DNA of 8,190 nt from an uncultured Bacteroidota bacterium (GCA_903913355.1 CAIWKU010000268.1:1-8190), one strand, 5' to 3'. Positions 1 through 6,660 are shown, numbered from the stretch's first letter. The notes: generated by a model not told the origin, from the letters alone. Numbers and translations are program-made.

Positions 1-1
1 A

Positions 2-340
2 GGTATTATTGTGGGCATTATGGTAGGTTTGTTTTTTATGGTAAGAAGCAATTTCCGATCCTCAGTTTTTGTGGTAAACGACCATAACCACTACTTGATA
101 CGTTTTCGGAAAGATGTTTCCTTCCTCAACAAACCCATCGTGAAAGAAAAACTGGAAGATGTACCCGAAAATGCTTTTGTAATTATCGATGCCACAAGGG
201 CAGATTTTATTGATAAAGACGTGATCGAAGAAGTGAATAATTTTCTTTGTCACGCCCATTTAAAAAATATAAAGGTTGATATTAAACTCAGCCCGAATAA
301 ACCCATGCACCTATTGTTTCAATTACCTAAAATTGTATGA
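2..340 (+). CDS. SulP-family anion transporter, C-terminal end with STAS domain (partial)
   Basis: This is the 3' end of a gene that begins before the window; the frame is open from base 2 and ends in TGA at 338-340, giving 112 visible residues. The first 15 or so residues (GIIVGIMVGLFFMV) are the end of a hydrophobic membrane helix, followed by a basic segment (RSNFR) at the cytoplasmic side. The remainder fits a STAS domain: the strand VIIDATRADFIDKD followed by a helix resembles the FIDxD region of SulP transporters. SulP proteins are inner-membrane carriers of sulfate, bicarbonate or other anions, and STAS is their cytoplasmic regulatory or dimerisation domain. The stop overlaps the start of a carbonic anhydrase gene, so bicarbonate is a likely substrate; that is inference from context. 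Sulfate or another anion remains possible because the transport core is outside the window. Confidence 0.85.
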   Translation, partial: GIIVGIMVGLFFMVRSNFRSSVFVVNDHNHYLIRFRKDVSFLNKPIVKEKLEDVPENAFVIIDATRADFIDKDVIEEVNNFLCHAHLKNIKVDIKLSPNKPMHLLFQLPKIV

Positions 341-978
341 TCATGAAAACATATGAAAAATTACTTCTCGAAAATAAAGCCTGGGCCAAAGAAAAAGTAG
401 AACAGGATCATGAATACTTCGACCGACTTGCCCATTTGCAAACGCCCGAATTTTTATGGATCGGATGTAGCGATAGCCGTGTGCCAGCTAATGAAATAAC
501 CAATACCCAGCCTGGTGAAATATTTGTTCATCGCAATGTGGCCAACCTGGTAGTACATACCGATGTAAACCTGCTAAGCGTTTTGGATTATGCGGTTAGT
601 CACCTGAAAGTGAAACACGTAATCGTTTGTGGCCATTATGGCTGCGGTGGTATCAAAGCGGCTATGACCAACCATGATTACAAACAGGTGTTGAATATGT
701 GGTTACGGAATATCAAAGATGTATATCGGCTGCATAGAGATGAGTTGGAGACGATCATGGATGAAGAAACCAAATGCGATAGACTGGTAGAACTGAATGT
801 AATGGAACAGGTAATGCACCTGGCAAAAACATCCATCATTCAAAGAGCCTGGAAAAATGAGCAAAGACCCCATCTGCATGGTTGGGTTTATGGATTAAAA
901 GATGGGTTAATCAAACCCGTTTTTGAAATGGAAGCAGGCACCCATATTGATTCTTTGTATGAATACGATGATTTGTAA
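337..978 (+). CDS. can: Beta-class carbonic anhydrase (type II, Can-like)
   Basis: A 213-residue cytoplasmic zinc enzyme that interconverts CO2 and bicarbonate. The zinc ligands are Cys44 (in CSDSR, 44-48), His100 and Cys103 (in CGHYGCGG, 98-105); Asp46 and Arg48 form the usual catalytic dyad. The C-terminal half (VELNVMEQV at 151-159, HGWVYGLKDG at 181-190) closely resembles E. coli Can, about 220 residues. Trp41, Arg66 and Tyr185 match the Trp/Arg/Tyr set described for the non-catalytic bicarbonate pocket of Haemophilus and E. coli enzymes, so I infer an allosteric type II enzyme. The start ATG overlaps the upstream SulP stop (ATGA, 337-340), which suggests translational coupling; a second ATG at 343 would remove only two residues. 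A strong hairpin follows the TAA. The family call is firm. Confidence 0.97.
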   Translation: MIMKTYEKLLLENKAWAKEKVEQDHEYFDRLAHLQTPEFLWIGCSDSRVPANEITNTQPGEIFVHRNVANLVVHTDVNLLSVLDYAVSHLKVKHVIVCGHYGCGGIKAAMTNHDYKQVLNMWLRNIKDVYRLHRDELETIMDEETKCDRLVELNVMEQVMHLAKTSIIQRAWKNEQRPHLHGWVYGLKDGLIKPVFEMEAGTHIDSLYEYDDL

Positions 979-995
979 TACTTCTCTGTAGTTAC

Positions 996-1031
996 AATAA
1001 AAGCGAATGCATGCATTCGCTTTTATTTTTT
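996..1031 (+). terminator. Perfect 32-bp palindrome, probable bidirectional terminator
   Basis: Bases 996-1027 are a perfect inverted repeat with no spacer (each arm 16 bases, AATAAAAGCGAATGCA and its complement), with a GCGAATGC core flanked by A and T runs. On the plus strand the stem runs into a T tract at 1026-1031, 18 bases after the carbonic anhydrase stop, as expected of a rho-independent terminator. The convergent glycosylase reading frame ends at 1030, so the same palindrome, with the complementary T-rich arm, lies immediately after it on the minus strand. A folded RNA must open a few central bases as a loop. Shared termination is inferred from the structure and position. Confidence 0.85.
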
Positions 1032-1668
1032 AGAACCGGATATTTTTTCTTTTGATATAGGCATGCCAAAGCATAAATGTTGCCACCGACCGATAAGGCC
1101 GCCAGTTTTCTGCTATGGATAGAATTTCTTCTTTCGAAGTGTGAGTGGGTAATTGTTTACAATGTTTTGTACTGTTCATCTAAGCAATATCTCCTGTTGG
1201 GAAAAGATCCGTTCTGTGCAATACCATCATTAGAAATACATCAACGGTCCAATGCCCGATTCCTTTTATAGAAATCAAAGATTCTCTGATCTCTTCTTCC
1301 GTTTTATCTGCTAAGACCCGGAGAGATAAACGCTTTTCAGTAATGGCTGCCGCGAGACAGCGTGTGTAAATAATTTTTTGCCTGCTGAAATAACAGGATT
1401 TCAATTCGGCATCTGATAAGGCTAATAGTTTTTTAGGGGTAACCTGTCCAATCTTTTCTTTTAATTTATTTAAGGCAGCTTTTGCAGAAGCCAGAGATAC
1501 CTGTTGTTCAAGAATGATATGAACCATTGTCTCGAAACCTAATTTTCTGCTCCATAATGGTGGATAGCCATACTGGGTAAGAATGGATTTCAGATCGGCA
1601 TCCTTTGCGGCAAGCCGGTCACATAAAAATTGAAAATTATTTTTATGAAAGGTTGGGGTTTGTGTCAT
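1030..1668 (-). pseudogene. AlkA-like 3-methyladenine DNA glycosylase (HhH-GPD), interrupted by an in-frame TAG
   Basis: Base-excision-repair enzyme of the HhH-GPD superfamily, which removes alkylated bases such as 3-methyladenine from DNA. From ATG at 1666-1668 the frame codes 162 residues: an ILEQQVS segment (52-58), the helix-hairpin-helix around LISIKGIGHWTVD (131-143), and FPTGD with the expected catalytic Asp160. A TAG at 1180-1182 then ends the frame where the family normally has Leu. Without any shift, the same frame continues for 49 more residues to TAA at 1030-1032, including ENWRPYRSVATFMLWHAY, the classic AlkA C-terminus. The full frame would be 212 codons, normal for short bacterial AlkA proteins. 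One base change (TTG to TAG) explains the break, so it is a recent nonsense mutation, a sequencing error, or a readthrough site. Translated alone, the truncated product lacks helices that pack against the HhH domain and is probably inactive. The start lies 4 bases after the crotonase stop, so the two genes are probably co-transcribed. Confidence 0.87.
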
Positions 1669-1672
1669 TTGT

Positions 1673-2464
1673 TCAGGAAGCAGCGCGAGTGGACTTATTC
1701 AATTTGAAATTTTCAATAAACGCTTTACTATGTGCACTCAATATTAACCTGCCACTGATAGTTGCCCTTTCCAATAATAATGCATCCCAATGCTCGGTAC
1801 CTTCCCAGAATACTTTCTTCAACTCCAGCATGGCTTCGGGGTTAGATTGTGAGAGGATATTGGCTAAACGGGTAATGGATTCATCCATGCCTTTCATATC
1901 TGAATGCAATTCGGCATATAAACCCTTTCTTCGTGCCCAATCTGCCGGGCGCCACATGGTGGCATCAATTGTTAATTGAGAAAAGGCAGATCTACCGGTT
2001 TTTCTTTCTACAGCAGGACCTACCACAAACGGACCGATACCCACGGCCAGTTCACTGAGTTTGATATCGGCACCTTCCATGGCAATGGCATAGTCGGCCG
2101 CAGCAGCTAATCCAACACCACCGCCAATGGATTTACCCTGTACCCTGGCAATAATCAACTGAGGCACTTTACGCATGGCATTGATCACCTGCGCAAACCC
2201 CGAAAAAAAATGCAGGCCTTGTTCTTCATTTGTGATTCCGGCCAATTCATCAAAAGATGCACCGGAGCAAAATACTTTGGTTCCTGCTGAGCGGAGAATA
2301 ATTACCCTGGTTGTTGGGTTGTTTCCTTCTGTGGTAATGGCATCAGTTAAGTGTTTCAATAATATACCCGGCAAAGAATTGCTATGTGGATGATAGAACT
2401 CAATAGTGGCAATCCCTTCACTATGTGCTACCTGTACATAGGGTTCTTTGTTTTCTTCACTCAT
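1673..2464 (-). CDS. Enoyl-CoA hydratase/isomerase (crotonase) family protein
   Basis: A 263-residue cytosolic crotonase-fold enzyme acting on acyl-CoA thioesters. The two oxyanion-hole segments are visible as FCSGASFDEL (65-74) and GKSIGGGVGL (110-119). In rat enoyl-CoA hydratase numbering, Glu164 is kept (Glu138, in LSEL), but the position of Glu144 is Gly118. A site with a single Glu is known in enoyl-CoA isomerases and also in several GGGVGL-type proteins near methylglutaconyl-CoA hydratase, so the exact reaction is uncertain. It lies 46 bases downstream of paaZ on the same strand, which favours a role in phenylacetyl-CoA breakdown (PaaF- or PaaG-like hydratase or isomerase steps), but a branched-chain or fatty acyl-CoA step is equally compatible. 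The start at 2462-2464 gives the usual family length. The next gene begins 4 bases after its TGA stop. Confidence 0.9.
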   Translation of the reverse strand: MSEENKEPYVQVAHSEGIATIEFYHPHSNSLPGILLKHLTDAITTEGNNPTTRVIILRSAGTKVFCSGASFDELAGITNEEQGLHFFSGFAQVINAMRKVPQLIIARVQGKSIGGGVGLAAAADYAIAMEGADIKLSELAVGIGPFVVGPAVERKTGRSAFSQLTIDATMWRPADWARRKGLYAELHSDMKGMDESITRLANILSQSNPEAMLELKKVFWEGTEHWDALLLERATISGRLILSAHSKAFIENFKLNKSTRAAS

Positions 2465-2510
2465 AGGTTAAATGTAAGGTGTTGAAGTAAATGGAAACCA
2501 GATTATTTTC

Positions 2511-4556
2511 TTAACTCTTTTTGGCAACCATGGTTAATATGGTAGCAATGCCCACTATTTCATTTTCATCATCCATAATTTCTACCAGCCATTTTACGAT
2601 CCCCCTGGGTATATCTGCAGGCTCTTTTTTCTCCTGACCTGTTTTTTCTTTACAGGTAAACCGAATATATATTTCAGCCCCGGGATAAACTGGTTTGGTA
2701 AATCTCAATTCATCAATACCATAGTTGAGTAATACCGGATTCTTTTCATAACTGTCTACAAACAAACCTGCAGCCGCACTGATAATAAAGTAACCATGCG
2801 CAACTTGTTTATCAAATAGGGTTCCGGTAAAATCGGTTTCTTTTAGATGCGCATAAAAATGATCTCCACTCAGGTCGGCAAACCGATCGATATCTTCAGC
2901 GGTAATCAGTCTTTTTTCTGTGAGTAATTGATCACCTACGGTCAATTCCTCGAAATATTTTTTGAAGGGATGAACCGTATCCAAATTGCCGGTGGCCCCC
3001 GGTTGGTAAACATTGGTTACGGCAGTAATCATATCGGGAGAGCCTTGTAATGCCACTCTTTGCATATAATGTTTAACGCCTCTGATACCACCCATTTCTT
3101 CACCACCGCCAGCCCTGCCCGGACCCCCATGCACCAAAAGTGGTAAGGGAGAACCATGTCCGGTGTTCTCTTTCGCACATTGGCTATTCAATATCAAAAT
3201 ACGACCATGGTATGTACCGGCACCGAGTACATATTGTTTTGCCAGATTTTTATCAGCAGTAACCACTGTGCTAACCAATGAGCCCTTTCCCATTTTAGCC
3301 AGCGTGATGGCATCTTCCATAGATTGGTAAGGCATCAGCGTGGCAACCGGACCGAATGCTTCTATTTCATGTGTTTCAGATGAAGTGAAGGGATGTTCGT
3401 TTAATAACAACAAAGGGCTCATGAACGCACCTTGTAAGGCATCCGCATCCAACACTTCTACACTATTCAATGAGCCGTAAATAATTTGTGAAACTGCCAG
3501 CAATTTCTGCACCTGTTCTTTTACTTCCTTTCTTTGGGTTTCACCAGCCAGTGAACCCATACGTACTTTTTCATGGGTAGGATTCCCGATAATGGTTTGA
3601 GATAAAGCTTTTCCAAGTGCAATATGTACATCTTCCAGTTTATTTTCCGGAACAAATATGCGACGGATAGCCGTACATTTCTGACCACATTTCGTAGTCA
3701 TCTCTTTTCTCACTTCTTTGATAAAAATATCCCATTCAGGCATACCTGGTTGAACGTCTTCGCCCAATACAATACAATTCAGCGAATCTGCTTCCATGGT
3801 AAAAGGAACATTCTGGCTAAGTACCTGCTTACCTGATTTCAATAATAAACCGGTAGACGCAGAACCGGTAAATGTTATAATATCCTGCGATTCTACATGA
3901 TCCAATAAATCGCCCGCGCTGCCACAGATCAGTTGAAGCGCCCCATCAGGTAAAATACCGGAAGCTGCAATTTCTTTTACCACTGCCTGCGTTAAATAGG
4001 AAGTAACCGTAGCAGGTTTCACCACTGCGGGAACACCTGCCAACAGGTTTACCGCTATTTTTTCCAGCATACCCCAAACCGGAAAATTGAACGCATTAAT
4101 ATGCACTGCTACCCCTTCTTTCGGTACCAGCAGGTGCTGTCCCATAAATGTATTGGCTTTACCCAGCATATGGGCTTGCCCATCCAGACAATAAGATTCA
4201 TCAGGAAATTTTCTGCGCAGGGATGCATACGAAAACAGGTTTCCGATTCCACCTTCAATATCTACCCAGCTATCTGCTTTCGTGGCGCCTGTCTGGTAAC
4301 TGATCTGGTAAAACTTGTCCAGATGCTCCCGCAAATGCATGGCCAGGGCCCTTAACATCAGCCCTCTTTCCTGAAAACTCATTTTTCGGAGTGCGGGGTT
4401 CCCTTTTTTGCGGGCATAATTCAATACATCGGCAAAATCAATTCCTTTGGTTGAGGCAGTAGCAATTTGCTCGCCAGTAAAGGCATTGTACAAGGACTGG
4501 CCCTCATCCTTAGATGCGACCCATTTATTTCCGATATAGTTTTCTAATACTGCCAT
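2511..4556 (-). CDS. paaZ: PaaZ: bifunctional oxepin-CoA hydrolase / 3-oxo-5,6-dehydrosuberyl-CoA semialdehyde dehydrogenase
   Basis: A 681-residue fusion, the same length as E. coli PaaZ. The N-terminal aldehyde dehydrogenase domain (about 1-520) shows INAFNFPVWG (153-162), the nucleotide-binding GSASTG (231-236), the general base Glu255 (EADSLN) and the nucleophile Cys294 (CGQKC). The C-terminal MaoC-like hydratase domain (about 530-681) carries the Asp561/His566 pair in DLSGDHF, followed by HGYFIISAAAGL. In aerobic phenylacetate degradation the MaoC domain hydrolytically opens oxepin-CoA to a reactive semialdehyde, and the dehydrogenase domain oxidises it with NADP to 3-oxo-5,6-dehydrosuberyl-CoA; the intermediate is passed between domains of the oligomer. 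All catalytic residues of both halves are present, so both activities are expected. A consensus Bacteroidota -7 element lies 20 bases before the ATG. Epoxidase (paaABCE) and ligase (paaK) genes are not in this window. Confidence 0.96.
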   Translation of the reverse strand: MAVLENYIGNKWVASKDEGQSLYNAFTGEQIATASTKGIDFADVLNYARKKGNPALRKMSFQERGLMLRALAMHLREHLDKFYQISYQTGATKADSWVDIEGGIGNLFSYASLRRKFPDESYCLDGQAHMLGKANTFMGQHLLVPKEGVAVHINAFNFPVWGMLEKIAVNLLAGVPAVVKPATVTSYLTQAVVKEIAASGILPDGALQLICGSAGDLLDHVESQDIITFTGSASTGLLLKSGKQVLSQNVPFTMEADSLNCIVLGEDVQPGMPEWDIFIKEVRKEMTTKCGQKCTAIRRIFVPENKLEDVHIALGKALSQTIIGNPTHEKVRMGSLAGETQRKEVKEQVQKLLAVSQIIYGSLNSVEVLDADALQGAFMSPLLLLNEHPFTSSETHEIEAFGPVATLMPYQSMEDAITLAKMGKGSLVSTVVTADKNLAKQYVLGAGTYHGRILILNSQCAKENTGHGSPLPLLVHGGPGRAGGGEEMGGIRGVKHYMQRVALQGSPDMITAVTNVYQPGATGNLDTVHPFKKYFEELTVGDQLLTEKRLITAEDIDRFADLSGDHFYAHLKETDFTGTLFDKQVAHGYFIISAAAGLFVDSYEKNPVLLNYGIDELRFTKPVYPGAEIYIRFTCKEKTGQEKKEPADIPRGIVKWLVEIMDDENEIVGIATILTMVAKKS

Positions 4557-4559
4557 GGC

Positions 4560-4590
4560 AATCGTTTAAGATGAGACAAAGCTAACGATT
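4560..4590. repeat. 7-bp inverted repeat spanning the paaZ promoter
   Basis: AATCGTT at 4560-4566 and its exact complement AACGATT at 4584-4590 are separated by 17 bases and enclose the candidate -7 element and likely transcription start of paaZ. The placement is what one expects of a repressor operator, and phenylacetate genes in other phyla are often controlled by TetR-family PaaR or GntR-family PaaX. The arms are short and the spacing is long, so chance is a real alternative. No regulator gene is present in the window. Confidence 0.3.
4577..4584 (-). promoter_or_regulatory. Candidate promoter -7 element for paaZ
   Basis: On the minus strand the sequence reads TAGCTTTG, a full match to the Bacteroidota sigma-70 -7 consensus TAnnTTTG. 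It lies 20 bases upstream of the paaZ ATG, leaving a short leader. No clear TTTG -33 box is seen at the usual distance upstream, so this rests on the -7 element and its position in the 64-base gap between the DUF1569 gene and paaZ. It would let paaZ be transcribed independently of the gene upstream. Confidence 0.45.
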
Positions 4591-4620
4591 GATAGTTTTT
4601 AATGATGGATTGGTTAAAAA

Positions 4621-5088
4621 TTATTCAACCAATCCAAATTGTCTTAAATGATGCATTGCATGCTTATGAAGTAAGTGAATCTGTTCTTCATAATTCAAAT
4701 CTCCAAACATGGGAGATACCAGGGTTTTGGATGGATCTGCCTGATAAAACGTAAAAACAGCTTTCAGCTCTTCTTCCATTTTTGCAATGGCCTCCTGCAT
4801 GCTTGCATATTTATGGGGCCTAGGTTCCTCTGGCATCACCGGCACTTTGGTATTTTCTCTGAAAAGAGCATCCGATAACATAAATGCCCTCGCTTTGGCA
4901 AGTTTCTCAGGATCTGTGATCATTAGTGGCAAAACAATTTTACCATTTGCCAGTTTACAAACATCCCTTACATGCTCCACCATTTGCTGCGCATCCATTT
5001 TACCCCATTTACCAGTTTGGTTTGGAGCCAGTTTTTGTAAAAGGGGAATATACTCGTTCTGAAGAAAATGTTCTTTTTCGGATAACAT
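4621..5088 (-). CDS. DinB-like / DUF1569 family protein of unknown function
   Basis: A 155-residue soluble protein with no signal peptide or membrane segment. The C-terminal segment MFGDLNYEEQIHLLHKHAMHHLRQFGLVE region (127-155, key residues His138, His141, His143, His146, His147 and RQFG at 149-152) resembles the end of DUF1569/DinB-like proteins, and His39 (MVEHV) sits where the first metal-ligand histidine of the DinB four-helix fold is expected. Some members of this superfamily are metal-dependent thiol transferases or isomerases acting with mycothiol, bacillithiol or glutathione; whether that holds here is unknown. It lies 64 bases upstream of paaZ on the same strand, so it may be co-transcribed, but a promoter-like site in the gap argues that paaZ can also be expressed alone. 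The family call is fairly good; I offer no function. Confidence 0.75.
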   Translation of the reverse strand: MLSEKEHFLQNEYIPLLQKLAPNQTGKWGKMDAQQMVEHVRDVCKLANGKIVLPLMITDPEKLAKARAFMLSDALFRENTKVPVMPEEPRPHKYASMQEAIAKMEEELKAVFTFYQADPSKTLVSPMFGDLNYEEQIHLLHKHAMHHLRQFGLVE

Positions 5089-5205
5089 AGGCTGAATTGT
5101 GTCCTTAAAGATAGCGGAATGGCGGCAAGAGAGTTATCGGTTATGAACCAAAATCAAGGAAAATTCAGATTTGGCTGTGGCAGTGGATGATGACTGATAA
5201 AGGGA

Positions 5206-5236
5206 CAAAAAATCCCGCCAAGAAAAATGACGGGAT
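5206..5236 (-). terminator. Rho-independent terminator of adk
   Basis: On the minus strand ATCCCG (5236-5231) pairs with CGGGAT (5217-5212) across a 13-base loop, followed by a run of five T (5211-5207). It starts 42 bases after the adk stop and lies before the DUF1569 gene, so it separates adk from the paaZ cluster. Confidence 0.8.
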
Positions 5237-5278
5237 CCGCAGTTGGTTGTTGGTTGTAAAAAGTTTGCAACCATTATA

Positions 5279-5857
5279 TTAAGACAATCTCTTATCGATT
5301 TCGCTGCAAAGAGAATCGAATATTTCTGTTACCGTGCCTTCGCCCCTTACATGAACCACTTTTTTAAACTGGCTGTAATATTCGGCTACTACGGATGTTT
5401 TTTTATGGTATTCTACAATACGCGCCCTTACTACCGCTTCATTATTGTCATCACTTCTGCCACTGGTTAACCCACGGTTCAACAAACGTTTTACCAGCTC
5501 TTCTTCACTTACTTCTAATGCCAATACTACGCCAATTTCGGTATTTTTTAGGTGTAATAATTTATCCAATGCCTCACTTTGTGCCACTGTTCTGGGAAAT
5601 CCATCAAACAGAAACCCTTTACTGGCGGGATTAGCGTCCAGCGCAGAGCTGATCATTCCAATTACTACCTCATCCGGAACCAATTGGCCCCTATCCATAA
5701 TGTGCTTAGCTTCCAATCCCAACGGCGTTTGTCTGGCAATTTCAGATCTTAACAGATCACCCGTAGATAAATGTATTAATCCATAAGCGGCAATCAGCTT
5801 CTCACTTTGTGTACCTTTACCACTGCCCGGAGGTCCAAACAGAATAATATTAAACAT
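5279..5857 (-). CDS. adk: Adenylate kinase (short form)
   Basis: Cytosolic nucleoside monophosphate kinase catalysing ATP + AMP to 2 ADP, essential for adenylate balance. The 192-residue protein has the P-loop GPPGSGKGT (8-16), the AMP-site STGDLLR with Arg37 (31-37), DGFPRT with Arg89 (85-90), a lid segment with Arg128 and Arg134 (RLLNRGLTSGRSDD), and Arg145. The lid is short and lacks the four-Cys zinc site of long bacterial forms, as is usual in Bacteroidota. I chose ATG 5855-5857, which puts MFNIILFGPPG at the N-terminus as in the family. The frame is open upstream to an ATG at 5932, but the extra 25 residues do not resemble Adk, and a consensus -7 promoter element lies inside that stretch. 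It is transcribed alone, divergently from msrB. Confidence 0.97.
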   Translation of the reverse strand: MFNIILFGPPGSGKGTQSEKLIAAYGLIHLSTGDLLRSEIARQTPLGLEAKHIMDRGQLVPDEVVIGMISSALDANPASKGFLFDGFPRTVAQSEALDKLLHLKNTEIGVVLALEVSEEELVKRLLNRGLTSGRSDDNNEAVVRARIVEYHKKTSVVAEYYSQFKKVVHVRGEGTVTEIFDSLCSEIDKRLS

Positions 5858-5882
5858 GTACTTGATATCCTTGCGTGAACAA

Positions 5883-5890
5883 CAAATATA
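5883..5890 (-). promoter_or_regulatory. Candidate promoter -7 element for adk
   Basis: The minus strand reads TATATTTG, a full match to the Bacteroidota -7 consensus TAnnTTTG, 25 bases upstream of the chosen adk ATG. No clear -33 box is visible. Its position supports the start at 5857, because transcripts from here could not include the ATG at 5932. Confidence 0.5.
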
Positions 5891-6035
5891 GGGCCTTGGT
5901 CTTAAAAAACATTTAACACTGATTGAAATCATTAGAAAAGAGTGAATTGTAAGGAAAATTATCAGGCCGCGTCATTACTAATGCAACTTTTTCAGGCGAT
6001 TACCTGTTAAACTATCAGATAAAACAAAGTGTAAT

Positions 6036-6599
6036 ATGAGAGCTTGCAGCAGCTATTTTTTCTTTTGTCTGTTTTGTCTGGGTTGTTATTCTCAAAATAT
6101 CAAAAAGCAAGAAAATCCTATGAGTACAAACGAAAAACCCACTAACCCCGTGTATTCGAGAAACGATACCGGAAAACTGGCTTTGCCTGATGCCGAATGG
6201 AAGAAAATTCTTTCTCCGGAGGTATATTATATCGCCCGTCAGAAAGGAACAGAGCGGCCCTATACCAGCCCTTTTGAAAAATCAAAAGAGATCGGCACCT
6301 ATTACTGTGCGGTTTGCGGTAACCCCTTGTTTAAAAGCGATACCAAATTTGAAAGCGGATGTGGATGGCCCAGTTTTTATGAACCCATCAGCAAAGGATC
6401 TATCATTTACCTGCCGGATAATACCTTGGGGATGTCCAGAACAGAAGTAGAATGTGGCCGATGCAAATCGCATCTGGGGCATGTTTTTGAAGATGGGCCT
6501 AAGCCCACCGGTTTGCGGTATTGTATCAATGGCGTTGTGCTCGATTTTGAAAAAGCAAAGGAAGCAGAGAAAAAATATGATACAGAGAAAAAAGAATAA
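6036..6599 (+). CDS. msrB: Peptide-methionine (R)-S-oxide reductase MsrB, probable lipoprotein
   Basis: Repairs oxidised proteins by reducing the R isomer of methionine sulfoxide. The 187-residue protein has a signal-like N-terminus, MRACSSYFFFCLFCLGC, in which Cys17 after Leu-Gly could be the lipidated cysteine; the box is imperfect because Cys14 is at -3. The MsrB domain covers about 45-175: zinc cysteines Cys91/Cys94 (CAVC) and Cys140/Cys143 (CGRC), GCGWPSF with the candidate resolving Cys109, the active-site HLGHVF (146-151), and catalytic Cys163 in RYCING. A charged Lys/Glu tail ends the protein. No MsrA domain is attached. The upstream ATG at 6036 is preferred because the added residues form a coherent export signal; an internal ATG at 6120 (MSTNEK) would yield a cytosolic form. 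The leader is AT-rich without Shine-Dalgarno sequence, and I see no convincing promoter. A hairpin follows the stop. Confidence 0.95.
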   Translation: MRACSSYFFFCLFCLGCYSQNIKKQENPMSTNEKPTNPVYSRNDTGKLALPDAEWKKILSPEVYYIARQKGTERPYTSPFEKSKEIGTYYCAVCGNPLFKSDTKFESGCGWPSFYEPISKGSIIYLPDNTLGMSRTEVECGRCKSHLGHVFEDGPKPTGLRYCINGVVLDFEKAKEAEKKYDTEKKE

Positions 6600-6628
6600 T
6601 CGGTAATTTGATGCTGAAAGATGGCTTG

Positions 6629-6660
6629 CGGGGCATATAATCTATTTATATGCCCCGTTT
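6629..6660 (+). terminator. GC-rich hairpin after msrB, probable terminator
   Basis: CGGGGCATATA (6629-6639) pairs perfectly with TATATGCCCCG (6647-6657), and one further A-T pair can close a 5-base loop. It begins 29 bases after the msrB stop. The T tail is only three bases long (6658-6660), so termination may be incomplete and allow some transcription toward the propeller gene at 6760. Confidence 0.65.

Noticed and set aside
1177..1182. Restart of translation at the ATG directly after the TAG in the glycosylase gene, as a separate small protein
   Set aside because: The downstream 49 residues are the family's ordinary C-terminus and not a known stand-alone protein; the ATG next to the stop is most simply an internal Met codon.
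1077..1271. Plus-strand open frame of 64 codons overlapping the glycosylase gene
   Set aside because: It lies opposite the conserved glycosylase reading frame, has no recognisable motif, and disappears as a candidate once the frame through the TAG is recognised as coding.
5106..5113. Possible -7 element (minus strand TATCTTTA) upstream of the DUF1569 gene
   Set aside because: It differs from TAnnTTTG at the final base, and no -33 box is found at a suitable spacing; such near matches are frequent in AT-rich leaders.
5858..5932. N-terminal extension of adk starting at ATG 5932
   Set aside because: The 25 extra residues do not resemble adenylate kinases, the P-loop would be displaced from its usual place near the N-terminus, and a consensus -7 promoter element lies inside the stretch.
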